The notes under the pieces were generated by a model, which saw only the letters and a program-made list of their open reading frames with translations, was not told where the DNA came from and did no database searches. A program made the position numbers and the translations under genes. A stretch of DNA of 64,000 nt from Ornithinicoccus sp045032955 (lineage in GTDB: Bacteria; Actinomycetota; Actinomycetes; Actinomycetales; Dermatophilaceae), in assembly GCF_045032955.1 (NCBI RefSeq), contig NZ_JBJFZU010000002.1, positions 248,001 through 312,000 on the forward strand, given 5' to 3'. The number at the start of each line of letters is the position of its first letter. The stretch's first letter is position 1. Below, piece by piece: positions 53,601 to 61,330 of this stretch.

Positions 53601-54176
53601 GTGGAGCTGAAGGACTTCCTCGAGCACATCCGCACCGGCGCGCTCATCGCCGGAGGTTCCGAGCAGCACCGCTTCATGCAGGACGCCGCCCAGGACGCCT
53701 TGCGTACCGTCGCGCAGATCAACACCGGATACCGCACGCCTGACGAGATCCGCGCCCTGATGACCCGCCTCACCGGGCGGGCGGTGCACGAGTCCGTCAC
53801 GGTCTTCCCACCGTTCTACACCGAGTTCGGCAAGAACCTGTCCCTCGGCAACGACGTCTTCATCAACATGGGTTGCAGCTTCCAGGACACCGGTGGCATC
53901 ACCATCGGGGACGGCACCCTGATCGGCCACGGCAGCACCCTGACCACCCTCAACCACGTCCTCGACCCCGAGCGACGCGCCGACATGCACCCCGCACCCG
54001 TCACGATCGGTCGCCACGTATGGCTCGGCGCCGGGGTGACGGTCGTCCCGGGCGTCTCGATCGGTGACGGCGCCATCATCGGCGCGGGCTCGGTCGTCAC
54101 GAAGGACGTCGCGGCCGACACCATCGTCGCCGGGGTCCCGGCCCGGCTGATCCGGGAGACCGGGTTCCGGGCCTAG
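53601..54176 (+). CDS. Left-handed beta-helix O-acetyltransferase
   Basis: A 191-residue hexapeptide-repeat acetyltransferase of the maltose/galactoside type. The N-terminal helix is followed by isoleucine-patch repeats: GNDVFINMGCSFQDTGGITIGDGTLIG, with catalytic His in TTLNHVLD, and VTIGRHVWLGAGVTVVPGVSIGDGAIIGAGSVVTKDV. It would transfer acetyl from acetyl-CoA to a sugar-like acceptor. GTG 53601 has GAGGAGG 9 bases upstream. It ends the XRE-controlled operon. Confidence 0.9.
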   Translation: MELKDFLEHIRTGALIAGGSEQHRFMQDAAQDALRTVAQINTGYRTPDEIRALMTRLTGRAVHESVTVFPPFYTEFGKNLSLGNDVFINMGCSFQDTGGITIGDGTLIGHGSTLTTLNHVLDPERRADMHPAPVTIGRHVWLGAGVTVVPGVSIGDGAIIGAGSVVTKDVAADTIVAGVPARLIRETGFRA

Positions 54177-54218
54177 TCTGCTGGCCCTGGGAGGGGCGCG
54201 CGGGCGTCGCGCGGTGCA

Positions 54219-54284
54219 CAGCGCTCGCCCGGTCGGCGCACGACGCTCGCCCGGTCGGCGCACGACGCTCGCCCGGTCGCTGAC
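54219..54284. repeat. Three tandem 22-base repeats
   Basis: Three adjoining copies of a unit with the core CGCTCGCCCGGTCGGCGCAC (54219-54240, 54241-54262, 54263-54284), nearly identical except the last 5 bases of copy three. They lie in the 213-base gap before the acyl-CoA ligase gene. Confidence 0.9.
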
Positions 54285-54289
54285 CAGCC

Positions 54290-54306
54290 GGTATGCCCGG
54301 CATACC
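54290..54306. promoter_or_regulatory. Perfect palindrome upstream of the acyl-CoA ligase
   Basis: GGTATGCCCGGCATACC is an 8-base-arm palindrome with a one-base centre, just after the tandem repeats and 84 bases before the ligase ATG. It could be an operator. It carries both orientations of the GTATGC hexamer that recurs across the window. Confidence 0.4.
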
Positions 54307-54389
54307 TCCCGCGCACCTTTCGCGCGCCCGGCACCCCCGTGGCAGGCTGGGTAGTCCGAGACGCCCCCCGTGCCGACCAGGAGTCAACG

Positions 54390-55910
54390 ATGACCACTGC
54401 GAACCTTGCCGCCAACCTCGCCGAGACCGCCGAACGGCACCCGGACCGTCCGGCGGTGATCCTGGACGACGTCGTCCTGCCCTACAGCGACCTCGAGCAC
54501 TCGGTGCGCCGGCTCGCCGGGTGGCTGCGGGCCCAGGGGATCGGTGCCGGTGACCGGGTCGCGCTCATGCTGCCGAACGTGCCGAGCTTCCCGGTCCTCT
54601 ACTACGCCACGCTCCGGCTGGGCGCGGTGGTCGTCCCGATGAACCCGCTCTTCCGCAAGCGCGAGATCCAGTTCTACCTGGAGGACTCCGGCGCCTCGCT
54701 GATCGCGGCGATGCCCGGGGAGGACGTCGAGGTGGCGGCCCAGGCGGCCGGGGCGCGGGTGCTGCCGATCGGACCCGACGGCCTCAGCTCCTACGTGCAC
54801 GGCGACGACGCGGTCGACCCGGTCGAGGAGATCGTCGAGCGGGACGGCGCGGACACCGCGGTCATCCTCTACACCTCCGGCACCACGGGTCGCCCGAAGG
54901 GCGCCGAGCTGACCTGCGACAACCTGCAGAGCAACCAGCGCGCCACCACCGAGACCCTGCTGCACCTGGACGAGAACGACGTCGTCATGGGATGCCTGCC
55001 GCTCTTCCACGTCTTCGGGATGACCTGCGGGATGAACACGGCTGTCGCCGTCGGTGCCGCCCTGACGATGATCCCCCGCTTCGACCCGGCCAAGGCGCTG
55101 CAGGTCATCGAGCGCGACCGGGTCACGGTCTTCGCGGGCGTCCCGACGATGTACGGCGCCATGCTCGCCGCCGCCGGTGCCGCGCAGACGCCGCCGGACC
55201 TGTCCACCCTGCGGACCGCCATCTCCGGCGGGGCCAGCCTGCCGCTGGAGGTCATGCGCCGCTTCGAGGAGACCTTCGGCGCCACCATCCTCGAGGGCTA
55301 CGGCCTGTCCGAGACCTCCCCGGTCGCCTCCTTCAACCACCCCGACGCCGAACGCAAGCCCGGCTCCATCGGCACCCCCATCCGCGGGGTCGAGATGCGC
55401 CTCGCCGGTGCCGACGGCCAGGACGTCGGGGACGACCCGGAGGCCATCGGCGAGATCTGCATCCGCGGCGAGAACATCATGAAGGGCTACTGGCAGCGAC
55501 CCGACCCGACCGCCGAGGCCATCGACAGCGACGGCTGGTTCCGCTCCGGCGACCTGGCCCGGCGCGACGAGGAGGGCTACTACTACATCGTCGACCGCAC
55601 CAAGGACATGATCATCCGCGGCGGGCTCAACATCTACCCGCGCGAGATCGAGGAGCTGCTCTACGAGCACCCGGCCGTCGCCGAGGCAGCGGTGCTGGGG
55701 GTGCCGCACGCCGAGCTCGGGGAGGAGGTCACGGCCTACGTCGTCCTCGCGCCGGACGCGAGCGCCACCCCCGAGGAGCTGATCGAGCACGTCCGCTCGC
55801 AGGTGGCGCCCTACAAGTACCCGCGCACCGTCCACCTCATCGACGAGCTGCCCAAGGGCGCCACCGGCAAGATCCTCAAGCGGGAGCTGCGCGAACGGGG
55901 TGACGCCTAG
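54390..55910 (+). CDS. Long-chain acyl-CoA ligase (AMP-binding)
   Basis: A 506-residue ANL-superfamily ligase. P-loop-like YTSGTTGRPKGAELT is near residue 160, the adenylate motif is EGYGLSETSP near 310, GWFRSGDLAR near 395 carries the ribose-binding Asp, and the C-terminal Lys is in PKGATGKILKREL. It activates fatty or aryl acids to CoA thioesters via an AMP intermediate; the FadD group is the best fit. ATG 54390 has GGAG 7 bases upstream. It is a single gene; the module on the other strand ends 9 bases later. Confidence 0.93.
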   Translation: MTTANLAANLAETAERHPDRPAVILDDVVLPYSDLEHSVRRLAGWLRAQGIGAGDRVALMLPNVPSFPVLYYATLRLGAVVVPMNPLFRKREIQFYLEDSGASLIAAMPGEDVEVAAQAAGARVLPIGPDGLSSYVHGDDAVDPVEEIVERDGADTAVILYTSGTTGRPKGAELTCDNLQSNQRATTETLLHLDENDVVMGCLPLFHVFGMTCGMNTAVAVGAALTMIPRFDPAKALQVIERDRVTVFAGVPTMYGAMLAAAGAAQTPPDLSTLRTAISGGASLPLEVMRRFEETFGATILEGYGLSETSPVASFNHPDAERKPGSIGTPIRGVEMRLAGADGQDVGDDPEAIGEICIRGENIMKGYWQRPDPTAEAIDSDGWFRSGDLARRDEEGYYYIVDRTKDMIIRGGLNIYPREIEELLYEHPAVAEAAVLGVPHAELGEEVTAYVVLAPDASATPEELIEHVRSQVAPYKYPRTVHLIDELPKGATGKILKRELRERGDA

Positions 55911-55919
55911 GGCGCAGGC

Positions 55920-56237
55920 TCACCGCTGGCCGTCCTCCTCGGCCAGCTCCGCCTCCTGGACGTCGGCCTCCTCGTCCAGCTCGGTGGCGCGGGTCCGGCA
56001 CCGGGCCGCGTAGTCGAGCACGTCCTGGCGGAGCGTCCTTGCGTCCGTGCGCACCTGCCGCACGCCCTCGTAGAAGTCGGTGGCCGAAGGCCCCCACCAC
56101 ACACCGTCACTGCGGTGCGGGTAGCGCTCCAGCAGGGTGTCGAGGTCGTCGTCGAGCTGCCACGCCTTGGTGCTGATCGTGCGGGCTACCTCGCGCAGTT
56201 CCTCGGCCCTGGCCCGCTTCTGCGCCGGTGTCGTCAC
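55920..56237 (-). CDS. WXG100-like helical protein
   Basis: A 105-residue protein with long charged helices (AQKRARAEELREVARTISTKAWQLDDDL, GVRQVRTDARTLRQDVLDYAARCRTRATELDEEADVQ) and a central WWGPSATDFYEG that resembles the WxG turn of WXG100 proteins. It starts at GTG 56237, overlapping the stop of the previous gene. It is the last gene of a five-gene minus-strand module. Confidence 0.68.
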   Translation of the reverse strand: MTTPAQKRARAEELREVARTISTKAWQLDDDLDTLLERYPHRSDGVWWGPSATDFYEGVRQVRTDARTLRQDVLDYAARCRTRATELDEEADVQEAELAEEDGQR

Positions 56238-57028
56238 AGCAGGCTCACCCCCACCAGCATCGAGAACAGCGTCTCCGCCGGCCACGGGTGCAGCTGCAGC
56301 CGGTCTCCCTCGGCGACCAGCCGCAGGTGGCCGTGCCGTCCGGCGTGGATCCCGGCCAGCTGGTGCCCGGTGTCGGTCCCCAGCGTCCAGGTGAACCAGG
56401 GCTCTGCCCAGACCGCGCGCAGGTTGTCGTCGGCGTTCGCCGGCGGCGGCACGGTCGGATCGTCGGAACGGGCCGTGACCAGCTCCTCGGTGAGGCTCAC
56501 CGGCGCGACCACCATCGGCCAGGAAGGGCCTACCTGGAGCCAGCCGGCAAGGTCACCGGCGAGCTGCATGGTCGGGAACCACATCAGCGTCCCGGAGGTT
56601 GCGGTGGCGAGCGCCTCCCGGCCCGTCGACGGGTCCCCCGCCGACCGCTGGGGGGAGTCGGTGGCCCACACCACCACCGTCCCCTGCAGGCGGGCCGCCT
56701 CGTAGGTGCCCGGCACTCCACCGGCGACGGACTCGACCCGGATCCGACGGTCCGCCGAGCGCAGCACGGTATGCGTGGTCTCACCATCGGGGGTCAACCG
56801 CCCGCTCCCGTCCACCAGGCAGGCCGCGGTCAGCCCCCGGACGGCGTCGGCGTCCTTGACCCGCGGCCCGCGCAGCCGCCCGCCGCCGGCGGAGGCGAAG
56901 GCGGCGAACGCCGACCGGGACAACGGCAACCCCTGCGGCTGCCAGGGCTGCGCGTCGTGCAGGCGACCGAGGTCCTCCAGCGTCTCTCCCTGAGCCTGCC
57001 AGTGCTCGTCGATCCGTGGTTCAGGCAT
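56234..57028 (-). CDS. Hypothetical protein, possibly ESX-secretion associated
   Basis: A 264-residue cytoplasmic protein with N-terminal helices (LPLSRSAFAAFASAGGG) and a strand-rich centre (RIRVESVAGG, TVVVWATDS, TLMWFPTMQLAGDLAGWL). The size, and its place among WXG100-like genes, recall the EspG chaperones of type VII secretion, but I cannot name the family with certainty. It overlaps the 159-residue protein gene by 8 bases and the WXG100-like gene by 4. Confidence 0.6.
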   Translation of the reverse strand: MPEPRIDEHWQAQGETLEDLGRLHDAQPWQPQGLPLSRSAFAAFASAGGGRLRGPRVKDADAVRGLTAACLVDGSGRLTPDGETTHTVLRSADRRIRVESVAGGVPGTYEAARLQGTVVVWATDSPQRSAGDPSTGREALATATSGTLMWFPTMQLAGDLAGWLQVGPSWPMVVAPVSLTEELVTARSDDPTVPPPANADDNLRAVWAEPWFTWTLGTDTGHQLAGIHAGRHGHLRLVAEGDRLQLHPWPAETLFSMLVGVSLL

Positions 57029-57500
57029 CCCCGTCCTCCGTGGTGTCGCGGGTGTCGCTGCTGTCGACCTGGAGGGTGTCGACGGCGGCGTTGATGAGCG
57101 GCATGACCCGCAGGTACCGGTCCGCGTCGACGGTGGCCGTCACCGAGAGGGGGCGAGCGCCCTCCAGCCGGAGCCAGGTGGTGGCGCACACCAGGGCGTC
57201 CCCGGCCGGGTAGGTCACCAGCAGGCGGCGCCCGTCCTCGTCGGTCCACAGGTCCCAGGAGACGACGCGGTGCCCACCGAGCGCCACGAAGGTGGCTGCC
57301 GTCTCGGTCGCCACCGACCGGATGCTGCCCTCGGTCGGTGCGCCGAGACCGACCACGATGCTGGGCCGCAGCCCGAGCTCCTCGGACCACTCACCGGGGG
57401 CCAGCGCGAGCAGCACGGTGCCCTCGTCGTCGGGCTCCTGGGGGATCGGGACCCAGCCGTCGGGCGGCTGCAGGTGCACGGTCAGGTCAGGGGTGGGCAT
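57021..57500 (-). CDS. Hypothetical protein, LpqN/PsbP-like pattern
   Basis: A 159-residue protein without signal peptide or lipobox. The pattern VHLQPPDGWVPIPQEPDDEGTVLLALAPGEW, PSIVVGLG, HRVVSWDLWTDEDGRRLLVTYPAG and VTATVDADRYLRVMPLINAAVDTLQVD resembles the LpqN/LpqT and PsbP-like folds found beside type VII secretion genes. Family assignment is tentative. It overlaps the neighbours on both sides by 8 and 14 bases. Confidence 0.6.
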   Translation of the reverse strand: MPTPDLTVHLQPPDGWVPIPQEPDDEGTVLLALAPGEWSEELGLRPSIVVGLGAPTEGSIRSVATETAATFVALGGHRVVSWDLWTDEDGRRLLVTYPAGDALVCATTWLRLEGARPLSVTATVDADRYLRVMPLINAAVDTLQVDSSDTRDTTEDGDA

Positions 57501-57825
57501 ACGGGTCCTTCCAGGGTGGGGCCTCGCGCAGCCAGCGGGGTTGCAGGGGTCCGGGGAGCCACACCACCGCCAGCACCCCGAGGGCGAACAAGGGGAGGGC
57601 GAGGACGAGCATGACCATCCCCAGCGCTCGCGGGGCCAGCGGGGCGAGGGAGGTCAGCAGCCCGGCCGCGCCGAGGTAGAGCGGCGAGAGGTGCAGGGTG
57701 GGGCTGGGCCACGCGCGCAGCACCATGGGCCGGAACAGGCCGACCCAGGTCACCAGCCCCAGCCCGACCAGCCCGCTGCTGACGATCAGCAGGGGCCAGG
57801 AGAAGAGCGTCGTGGGCACGGTCAT
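57487..57825 (-). CDS. Small membrane protein of the WXG100-like module
   Basis: A 112-residue protein with three hydrophobic segments (FSWPLLIVSSGLVGLGLVTWVGL, LSPLYLGAAGLLTSLAPLA, LGMVMLVLALPLFALGVLAVVWL) and a Trp/Pro-rich tail. ATG 57825 overlaps the stop of the Gly-rich protein gene by 4 bases. A membrane partner for the module, for example an immunity or insertion protein, is only a guess. Confidence 0.65.
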   Translation of the reverse strand: MTVPTTLFSWPLLIVSSGLVGLGLVTWVGLFRPMVLRAWPSPTLHLSPLYLGAAGLLTSLAPLAPRALGMVMLVLALPLFALGVLAVVWLPGPLQPRWLREAPPWKDPYAHP

Positions 57826-58859
57826 CCGAACAGCGAGTCCCAGGCCTTCTTGGCCCCGTCGGCGACGGCGCTGCCGGCCTCCTTCAGGGCGGTGCCCACG
57901 GCCTTGCCGGCCTTGGACCCGACGAAGGCCCCGATGGCACCCCCGATCAGGGCCCCGCCGACGGTGCCCACCACCGGGATCGGGATGAAGCTGCCGGCGA
58001 CCGCACCGAGCTTGGCGCCGACCAGTCCTCCGGCGATCGCCCCTCCGCCCTCGGTGGCGGCCGAGTAGCCGGCTGAGGCCACGCGCTGCCCGGTGCTGTA
58101 CTCGGGGTGGTACTGCTGGTCGTGCTCCCACTGCCCCGCGAACGAGTCGTACAGCGTCAACCCGGCACCGGCCACACCGAGGACACGTCCCCCGGTCCGG
58201 GCCCATGTCGGGGGTCGGCCCAGGGTCGGGCTCGTGGTGACGTTCGGCCCGGGCCGGTACGCCGCGTCGTCGGCCAGCGAGGTGATCCTCGGCACGCGCG
58301 GGTCGGCCGTGCTGCCCTGGGGGACCAGAAGTCCGCTGGGACGCCGGATGAAGCTCTGCCCCTGGTGCACGTCATCGGCGGTGGAGATGAGGCTGGTCAG
58401 TTCGCTGATCGCCCCGCTGGCACTGCGGACGTCGACCTTGGGCACGTAGAGCCGGAAGTTGCGGTACCGCTCGAGCAGGGCCTGCGACATCCCCAGCGGG
58501 AGCGCGCCGAACTCGTCGCTGCGCGCGATGCTCTCGATGTTCTCGGTGACGGTCCGGTCCTCGTGCGGCAGCAGGTTGCCGAAGTCGGGGAGCCAGTAGC
58601 CGAGCTCACGGAGCTCGGACAGGGGACGCTCGTGGTCGACGTAGTGGACGGCGTGCTCCCGTGCGGCGCCACCGAGCATGGCCAGCTCCTCGGCCATGGT
58701 CGCCGTCCTGGACCGTGCGGTCGGTGGGCCGTCCACCCACTGGTCCACCCGTTCGACCTGCAGCGTGATGTCGTCGCCGATCCCGCCGAGGGTGGTGCCC
58801 ACCCCGAGGGTCGCCCCGGACATCGCGATGACCCCGTCAGGGTCGATCTGAACCGTCAT
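57822..58859 (-). CDS. WXG100/LXG-like protein with glycine-zipper C-terminus
   Basis: A 345-residue protein, first of the five-gene module. The N-terminal 170 residues are helical (DITLQVERVDQWV, TATMAEELAMLGGAAREHAVHYV) like a secreted WXG/LXG domain. Residues about 265-330 are Gly/Ala/Ile-rich (GGAIAGGLVGAKLGAVAG, VGTVGGALIGGAIGAFVGSK), a glycine-zipper that would insert into membranes, as in pore-forming toxins. It ends with a basic amphipathic helix (KKAWDSLFG). The order (this protein, small membrane protein, LpqN-like, EspG-like, WXG100-like) fits a type VII-exported toxin with helpers, which is inference. Confidence 0.68.
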   Translation of the reverse strand: MTVQIDPDGVIAMSGATLGVGTTLGGIGDDITLQVERVDQWVDGPPTARSRTATMAEELAMLGGAAREHAVHYVDHERPLSELRELGYWLPDFGNLLPHEDRTVTENIESIARSDEFGALPLGMSQALLERYRNFRLYVPKVDVRSASGAISELTSLISTADDVHQGQSFIRRPSGLLVPQGSTADPRVPRITSLADDAAYRPGPNVTTSPTLGRPPTWARTGGRVLGVAGAGLTLYDSFAGQWEHDQQYHPEYSTGQRVASAGYSAATEGGGAIAGGLVGAKLGAVAGSFIPIPVVGTVGGALIGGAIGAFVGSKAGKAVGTALKEAGSAVADGAKKAWDSLFG

Positions 58860-58891
58860 CCCCGTCCTCCCTCAGATCTCCGAGGACGATG

Positions 58892-61330
58892 CTAGGTCAC
58901 GGGACCCGCGGTCAACCGCACCGGCCGACGGTCCGGCGCCACCACGTGCCAGCGCCCGTCGTCGCGGCTCACCTGCACCGCGTCGTCGGCGCAGCGCACC
59001 GTCCCGGCCTCGCCGGAGAGCCACAGCTCGGTGGTCGCGCCGAGTCCAGCGCCGACCTCCAGCGCGTCCTCGGTCAGGTCCGTCAGCTCGGCGTTCGCGG
59101 ACTCCAGCCGCAGCCCGCACGGCAGGTCCAGGCCCAGCGCCAGGATCACCCCGGTGCGGGCGGGCATATCCAATGGCGCGTCCAGCAGGCCCGTCGGGTC
59201 ACCGGGGGTGAGCCGGACCGTCGCCGGGTATGCCGTGGGGTTGAGCAGGTGCAGCATCCGCTGTCCGTCCGGGGTCGCCGAGGTGGTGGCCACCACGCCG
59301 GGTACGTCCGTGGACAGGGCCGTGCCGCGCTGCGCCCCCAGCCACTCCGTCACCGGGGTGAACAGCTGCGGGCTGCCGGGCACCTCCGCCGCCAGCACCA
59401 CCGTCCGACCGGCCCCGTGCCGGACACCCAGCCCGCAGACCGTGCCGTCCAGGGACTCGACCAGCGGGACCGCGCCCTCCGGGCCCGTCAGCTCCTGCCA
59501 CCAACCGACCCGCATCTCCGTCCAGTCAGCCAACGGACCGGTACCCCGCACCGAGGGGTGGTGGCGGCGCGGGTCGGCGACCTCCCGCCGGCCGCCGCGC
59601 ACCCCCAGGGCATCCCCGAGCACGGTGCAGGACCGGCCCCGGGTGTCCCGGGTGGGCACCGGGCCGAGCAGCAGCAGCGACCCTCCGCCGTGGACGTGCT
59701 CGACCAACCGGGTCTGCACGTCCCCGTCCAGCACCTCCCCGCAGGCCAGGCCCAGCACCCTCGGCGCCTCGCTGGTCGGGTCGGAGACGTCGACCGCTCC
59801 GAAGCGCCACCCGTCGAACAGCCACGAGCGCCACAGCGCCTTGCGCGGTCCCGGGCCGCGGTGCACCTCGAGGTCGCGGACGATCTCGCGCACCGCTGCG
59901 GAGCCGGGGTGGGTGTACTCGGTGAGGAAGGCGTCCGGCCAGAAGGCGACCGCGACGTCGTCCCGCTCCTCGTCGTGGTCGGCGAGCCAGCGGGCGTGCA
60001 GCCGGGCGGCCCTGGTCACCTCGCGGGTCGCGGAGAAGGTCACCCCGCGCTGACCCTCCGGCCCGATCGGGGCCGCGGTGCCGTGCCGCCGACCGGTGAA
60101 GGAGATCCGGTCGTTGCCGTCGCCCACCGGCTCGTCCAGCCGGGGGTTGAGGCCGCCGGCGAGCAGGTAGTAGTTGATCAGCCGGTTCCCCTGCGCGAGG
60201 TGGAGCCGCACCTTGAGGTCGACGGTGGACCCGTCGTAGAGGCGCTCCAGCCCGGCGTCGTAGTCGCCGGTCCCGGCCTCGAACTCCAGCGACGTCAACG
60301 GCTGGTCGGCTCCGTTGACCGCCTCCATCACCGCGTTGACGAAGTGGATGTCGGTGGTGGCGTCCCTGCCCATCTCACCCAGGTAGTGGTCCGACCCCGC
60401 GACCAGCCCGGGCATACCCGCGTAGCTGCGGTAGAGCTGGCTGACGCCGATCGCGAAGGGCACCCCGTTGCCGCCCTCGGTGCCGTGGATGTTGACGAAC
60501 AGCGGCAGCCCGTCCAGCCCGGACGCGCGGACCTGCAGGGCCAGGGTGTCCAGGTAGCGGGCGAACCGGTCCCGCATGAAGAGCCCCAGGTCGACGCGCA
60601 GGTCGGCGGCCAGCTCCTCCGGCGGGGTGCGGACGGTGTCGCGCCACCGCTGCGGATCCCCGTCCAGGACCCCGACCAGTGCTTCCTGTGCACCCCGTTC
60701 GTGCGTCGACCCAGCAGGTCGCTCGCGCAGCCACCGGCGCAGGTCGTCGACCAGGTGGTCGGTGAGGTCCGGGGAGTTGGACACCCACGCGAGCATCCCC
60801 ACCTCGTTGTCCAGCTGGACCCCCAGCACCGGGCCGCCGCGGGTGGCGCTCCGGGCGGCCAGCACCGGCAGGATCGCGTCGTACCACCGCTCGACCTCAC
60901 GCAGGAAGGCCGGAGCCAGGTAGTCCACGGTTGCGGTGGGCGCCGGCTGCCCGTCCCAGCCGACCGGGACGATCTCCGGGTGCTCCCGGTAGAGCCGGTA
61001 GGGCAGACCCTCGTTCTTCAGCTCGGCCATCACGAACGGGCCCGGCCGGGCCAGGAACGTCAGCCCCCGCTCGGCGGCCAGGTCGATGAACGCGCCGACG
61101 TCCCGCTCGGGGCGGGTGCGGCCGGTGACGTCCAGGGTGCCGTCCGGCAGCTCGTGCCAGAGCCAAGGGATGTAGGAGGCGACACAGGTGCAGCCGACCT
61201 CGACGAGCAGGTCGAGCCGGGCCGCCCACTCCTGGCGCGGCAGCCGGAAGTAGTGCACCTCCCCGGCCATCACCAGGCTCGGCTCCCCGTCCACCAGGAT
61301 CCGTCGGCGGCTGATCTGCACGCTGCTCAT
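58892..61330 (-). CDS. GH35-type beta-galactosidase-like glycoside hydrolase
   Basis: An 812-residue TIM-barrel hydrolase. VMAGEVHYFRLPRQEW and VASYIPWLWHELPDGTLD are GH35 hallmarks; the acid/base Glu lies in VLGVQLDNEVGM near residue 157, and the nucleophile Glu is most likely in LTSLEFEAGTGDY near residue 350. No signal peptide is seen, so it acts in the cytoplasm. ATG 61330 overlaps the phosphorylase stop by 4 bases. Coupling to a GH94-like enzyme suggests breakdown of an imported oligosaccharide; a beta-1,2-linked substrate is possible, since some GH35 members are known to act on beta-1,2-glucans. Confidence 0.88.
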   Translation of the reverse strand: MSSVQISRRRILVDGEPSLVMAGEVHYFRLPRQEWAARLDLLVEVGCTCVASYIPWLWHELPDGTLDVTGRTRPERDVGAFIDLAAERGLTFLARPGPFVMAELKNEGLPYRLYREHPEIVPVGWDGQPAPTATVDYLAPAFLREVERWYDAILPVLAARSATRGGPVLGVQLDNEVGMLAWVSNSPDLTDHLVDDLRRWLRERPAGSTHERGAQEALVGVLDGDPQRWRDTVRTPPEELAADLRVDLGLFMRDRFARYLDTLALQVRASGLDGLPLFVNIHGTEGGNGVPFAIGVSQLYRSYAGMPGLVAGSDHYLGEMGRDATTDIHFVNAVMEAVNGADQPLTSLEFEAGTGDYDAGLERLYDGSTVDLKVRLHLAQGNRLINYYLLAGGLNPRLDEPVGDGNDRISFTGRRHGTAAPIGPEGQRGVTFSATREVTRAARLHARWLADHDEERDDVAVAFWPDAFLTEYTHPGSAAVREIVRDLEVHRGPGPRKALWRSWLFDGWRFGAVDVSDPTSEAPRVLGLACGEVLDGDVQTRLVEHVHGGGSLLLLGPVPTRDTRGRSCTVLGDALGVRGGRREVADPRRHHPSVRGTGPLADWTEMRVGWWQELTGPEGAVPLVESLDGTVCGLGVRHGAGRTVVLAAEVPGSPQLFTPVTEWLGAQRGTALSTDVPGVVATTSATPDGQRMLHLLNPTAYPATVRLTPGDPTGLLDAPLDMPARTGVILALGLDLPCGLRLESANAELTDLTEDALEVGAGLGATTELWLSGEAGTVRCADDAVQVSRDDGRWHVVAPDRRPVRLTAGPVT

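Noticed and set aside
54219..54284. Tandem repeats as a CRISPR array
   Set aside because: The units adjoin directly with no spacers and there are only three.
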